Assembly (NCBI GenBank): GCA_031281765.1
Contig: JAITEX010000013.1
Location: 1-33,964, forward strand
Origin: Eubacteriales Family XIII. Incertae Sedis bacterium
GTDB taxonomy: Bacteria > Bacillota > Clostridia > Peptostreptococcales > Anaerovoracaceae
Reading direction: 5' to 3'
DNA length: 33,964 nucleotides
In this document: positions 32,329-33,964 of the stretch, piece after piece
How positions within the stretch are numbered: the stretch's first letter is position 1
Layout of the letters: every line of letters begins with the position of its first letter
Notes under the pieces: model-generated
Databases searched by the model: none
What the model saw: only the letters and a program-made list of their open reading frames with translations
Told to the model about the DNA's origin: nothing
Position numbers and translations under genes: made by a program

Positions 32329-32368
32329 AACACAAAAGGAACACAAAAGGGACGGTTCTTTTTGTGTC
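32329..32368 (-). repeat. Palindromic repeat, copy D (40 bp, minus orientation)
   Basis: Read on the minus strand it begins GACACAAAAAGAACCGTCC and ends with a perfect tandem of the 11-mer CCTTTTGTGTT. It lies between the livK terminator and the second hydrolase gene. It has the same length and layout as copies A and B, but a different 11-mer. Confidence 0.8.
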
Positions 32369-32406
32369 ACTGCGAAGTGAGTTCTGGGATAAAGGAGGAA
32401 AATAGT

Positions 32407-33219
32407 ATGTCTGAACGAGTGATTTCAGGAGTGAACCTTTATTATGAAGACCTCGGCGATCCTGACAGCGCCGACGTCATTGCCTTCTTTAACGGGGTAA
32501 TGGCCTCGACGAACAGCTGGGAGGGTATCTACCCCACCTTTATTGACAAAGGGTTTCGCGTCATCCTGCATGATTTCAAGGGGCAATTGAAGTCGGGGAA
32601 GCCGGAAGGGCCGTACACCTTTGAAGAACACGCGCGGGAAGCGAATGCGCTGTTAGAAAGCCTTGGCGTCACAAAAGCGCATCTTATCGGAACGTCTTAC
32701 GGCGGGGAAGTGGCGATGAAATACGCCGTCTTGTTCCCTGAAGCGGTCTCGACGATCTCCCTGATAGATTCCGTAAGCGAGTTGGACGAGGCGCTGAAAA
32801 GCTTTGTGCTCGGTTGGAAGGTACTCTGCGATACGAACGACGGAACAGTCTTTTTCAAAGGGATGGCGCCGAGTATCTACGGACCTGTTTTCATGGACAA
32901 GGAGCGGGAATTTCTTGAAGAGAGAGCGCTCGCCTTTGGAAAGGTGTCTCCCGATTATTTCACGGGGCAGAAATATCTGTACGATACCTTTGCGAACGAC
33001 GTGACCATGACGGACGACCTTCCGAAAATCAGTTGCCCGGCGCTCGTTCTCTGTGGAGAGGACGACATCCTGAAAAGACCGAAATTCTCCAGAATCATAG
33101 CGGAGCGAATCCCCTCGTCCGAGTACCTGCTTATACCGGATTGCGGGCACGTGGCTATCCTCGAAAAGCCCCGCGAACTAACCTCCGCGATACTGGGGTT
33201 CATCTTGAAGAATAGCTGA
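32407..33219 (+). CDS. Alpha/beta hydrolase (second copy, after the liv operon)
   Basis: The 270-residue alpha/beta-fold hydrolase has a nucleophile elbow GTSYGG (Ser97), acid Asp220 in GEDDILKRP and His248 in PDCGHVAILEKP. It is related to the hydrolase at 23780-24598 (shared NGVMAS-type loop, SYGGE-AMK, EKP after the His). The ATG at 32407 follows AAAGGAGG; an upstream in-frame start would include repeat sequence and is not preferred. It could read from the liv promoter past a terminator or have its own, not seen. Substrate unknown. Confidence 0.88.
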   Translation: MSERVISGVNLYYEDLGDPDSADVIAFFNGVMASTNSWEGIYPTFIDKGFRVILHDFKGQLKSGKPEGPYTFEEHAREANALLESLGVTKAHLIGTSYGGEVAMKYAVLFPEAVSTISLIDSVSELDEALKSFVLGWKVLCDTNDGTVFFKGMAPSIYGPVFMDKEREFLEERALAFGKVSPDYFTGQKYLYDTFANDVTMTDDLPKISCPALVLCGEDDILKRPKFSRIIAERIPSSEYLLIPDCGHVAILEKPRELTSAILGFILKNS

Positions 33220-33243
33220 GGGAACGGGAATACATTAAAACAA

Positions 33244-33269
33244 GGCCGCGCGGTGACCGCCGCGCGGCC
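33244..33269. terminator. Hairpin after the second hydrolase gene
   Basis: GGCCGCGCGG (33244-33253) pairs perfectly with CCGCGCGGCC (33260-33269) around a 6-base loop. No T-run follows on the plus strand, whereas the minus strand has TTGTTTTA after the stem. It is likely a terminator or stability hairpin, direction uncertain. Confidence 0.5.
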
Positions 33270-33329
33270 CGACACAAAGCGCGGCAACAGGTATCTATGA
33301 AAATCCAAAAAGCCGCCAGAAAATTATTG

Positions 33330-33359
33330 TTGACATAGGAATATTCACCATGTTATAAT
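33330..33359 (+). promoter_or_regulatory. Promoter of the Rpn-like gene
   Basis: TTGACA (33330-33335) and TATAAT (33354-33359) are both perfect, separated by 18 bases, with a TGT extension before the -10. This is the strongest promoter in the window by sequence. Transcription would start near 33366, about 33 bases before the ATG. Confidence 0.75.
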
Positions 33360-33398
33360 ATCCCATCAATTGCACTGATGCACTAAGGGGAATTTGAC

Positions 33399-33964
33399 AT
33401 GGGACCATATGCGGAGCCGGAGCGCGAGTACAAAAACAACGTGTTTATCGATTATATAGGGACAAAGGACCGGCTTATCGAAGTCTACAACGCCATTCGC
33501 GGCACGGACTACCCGAAGGACACGGACATAGAAATCAATACGCTGAAGAATGTGCTCTATCGGTTTATCCAAAATGATATTTCATTTGTGATAGACGGGA
33601 AGCTCGTCGTTTTGATAGAGCACCAGAGTACGATAAACGACAATATGCCCATACGGATGCTCGAATATATCGCGAAGATATATGAGCAGATGATAGAGGG
33701 CGACGCCTATTACCGGAAGAACCGAATCATGCTGCCGCGGCCGGAGTTTATCGTGCTCTATAACGGGAAAGAGAAATATGACGAGCGGAAGGTGTTGAAG
33801 CTCTCATCATTATACGCGGACGGCGGTAACGGTGATGATTTGGAGCTGAACGTGACGGTATACAACATTAATTCCGGGATGAACAGGGATATGCTCGCGC
33901 GGGCCAAGGCGCTGAACGATTACGCGACGCTCATAGCGAAGGTGCGTGAGTTCGAGGAAATGAC
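33399..33964 (+). CDS. Rpn-family recombination-promoting nuclease (PD-(D/E)XK), truncated by window edge
   Basis: The visible 188 residues begin MGPYAEPEREYKNNVF and match the Rpn/PDDEXK_2 family of nucleases, often annotated as transposase. The nuclease core is FVIDGKLVVLIEHQST (Asp, then Glu-x-Gln), followed by MPIRMLEYIAKIYEQMI and PEFIVLYNGKEKYDE. These proteins are related to RpnA, which promotes RecA-independent recombination. AAGGGG sits 8 bases before the ATG. Family members are usually about 280-320 residues, so the C-terminal part is outside the window. Multi-copy genes of this kind are common in gut Clostridia. Confidence 0.85.
   Translation, partial: MGPYAEPEREYKNNVFIDYIGTKDRLIEVYNAIRGTDYPKDTDIEINTLKNVLYRFIQNDISFVIDGKLVVLIEHQSTINDNMPIRMLEYIAKIYEQMIEGDAYYRKNRIMLPRPEFIVLYNGKEKYDERKVLKLSSLYADGGNGDDLELNVTVYNINSGMNRDMLARAKALNDYATLIAKVREFEEM

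Noticed and set aside
9003-32368. CRISPR array from the repeated 40-bp units
   Set aside because: Copies are far apart, in both orientations, and palindromic; there are no regular spacers or cas genes.

Overview
The window looks like the chromosomal replication-origin region of a Gram-positive anaerobe of the class Clostridia, with moderately high GC by eye. Evidence: typical Firmicute origin genes (rpmH, rnpA, yidD, yidC, jag, mnmE, dnaA, dnaN, recF, gyrB, gyrA), the SCIFF peptide with its radical SAM maturase (a near-universal Clostridia marker), an RsbV/RsbW/SigB-type module, lipoproteins with Gram-positive-style lipoboxes, and strong AGGAGG-type ribosome binding sites. I cannot place it to genus.

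Layout. 1-3536 (minus): mnmE (cut by the window edge), jag, yidC, yidD, rnpA, rpmH, read as one operon. 3651-6315 (minus): dnaN and dnaA. 6316-6595 is the likely oriC, with DnaA boxes and AT-rich DNA; a second DnaA-box cluster lies between dnaA and dnaN. From 6596 rightward (plus): recF, a lipoprotein, gyrB, gyrA, rsbV, rsbW, a SigB-type sigma factor, trpS. Almost all genes point away from 6316-6595, as expected for an origin. The dnaA-dnaN pair is inverted compared with the Bacillus order, so dnaA diverges from recF rather than from rpmH.

16348-18931 (minus): a lipid/envelope operon (sugar-nucleotidyltransferase, PlsC acyltransferase, PAP2 phosphatase). 19089-22020 (plus): a LiaF-like membrane protein, a LytTR regulator, then scfA/scfB for a ranthipeptide.

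22152-33219 is an accessory metabolic region. A TetR regulator faces a minus-strand operon (KASIII-like enzyme, CoA-transferase, alpha/beta hydrolase, short-chain dehydrogenase). This operon diverges from a LIV-type ABC importer (livHMGF plus binding protein livK), which is followed by a second, related alpha/beta hydrolase. The two divergent promoters carry the same operator, TGACA-N4-TGTCA, at exactly the same distance from each -10 box. They therefore look like one regulon for uptake and CoA-dependent breakdown of an unidentified carboxylic or keto compound. This is the best candidate here for an undescribed system.

The window also contains a family of small palindromic repeats (three 40-bp copies and a 29-bp copy inserted in frame inside scfB), a 163-bp MITE-like element, and at the right edge a truncated Rpn/PD-(D/E)XK nuclease gene. 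No rRNA, tRNA or CRISPR array was seen.
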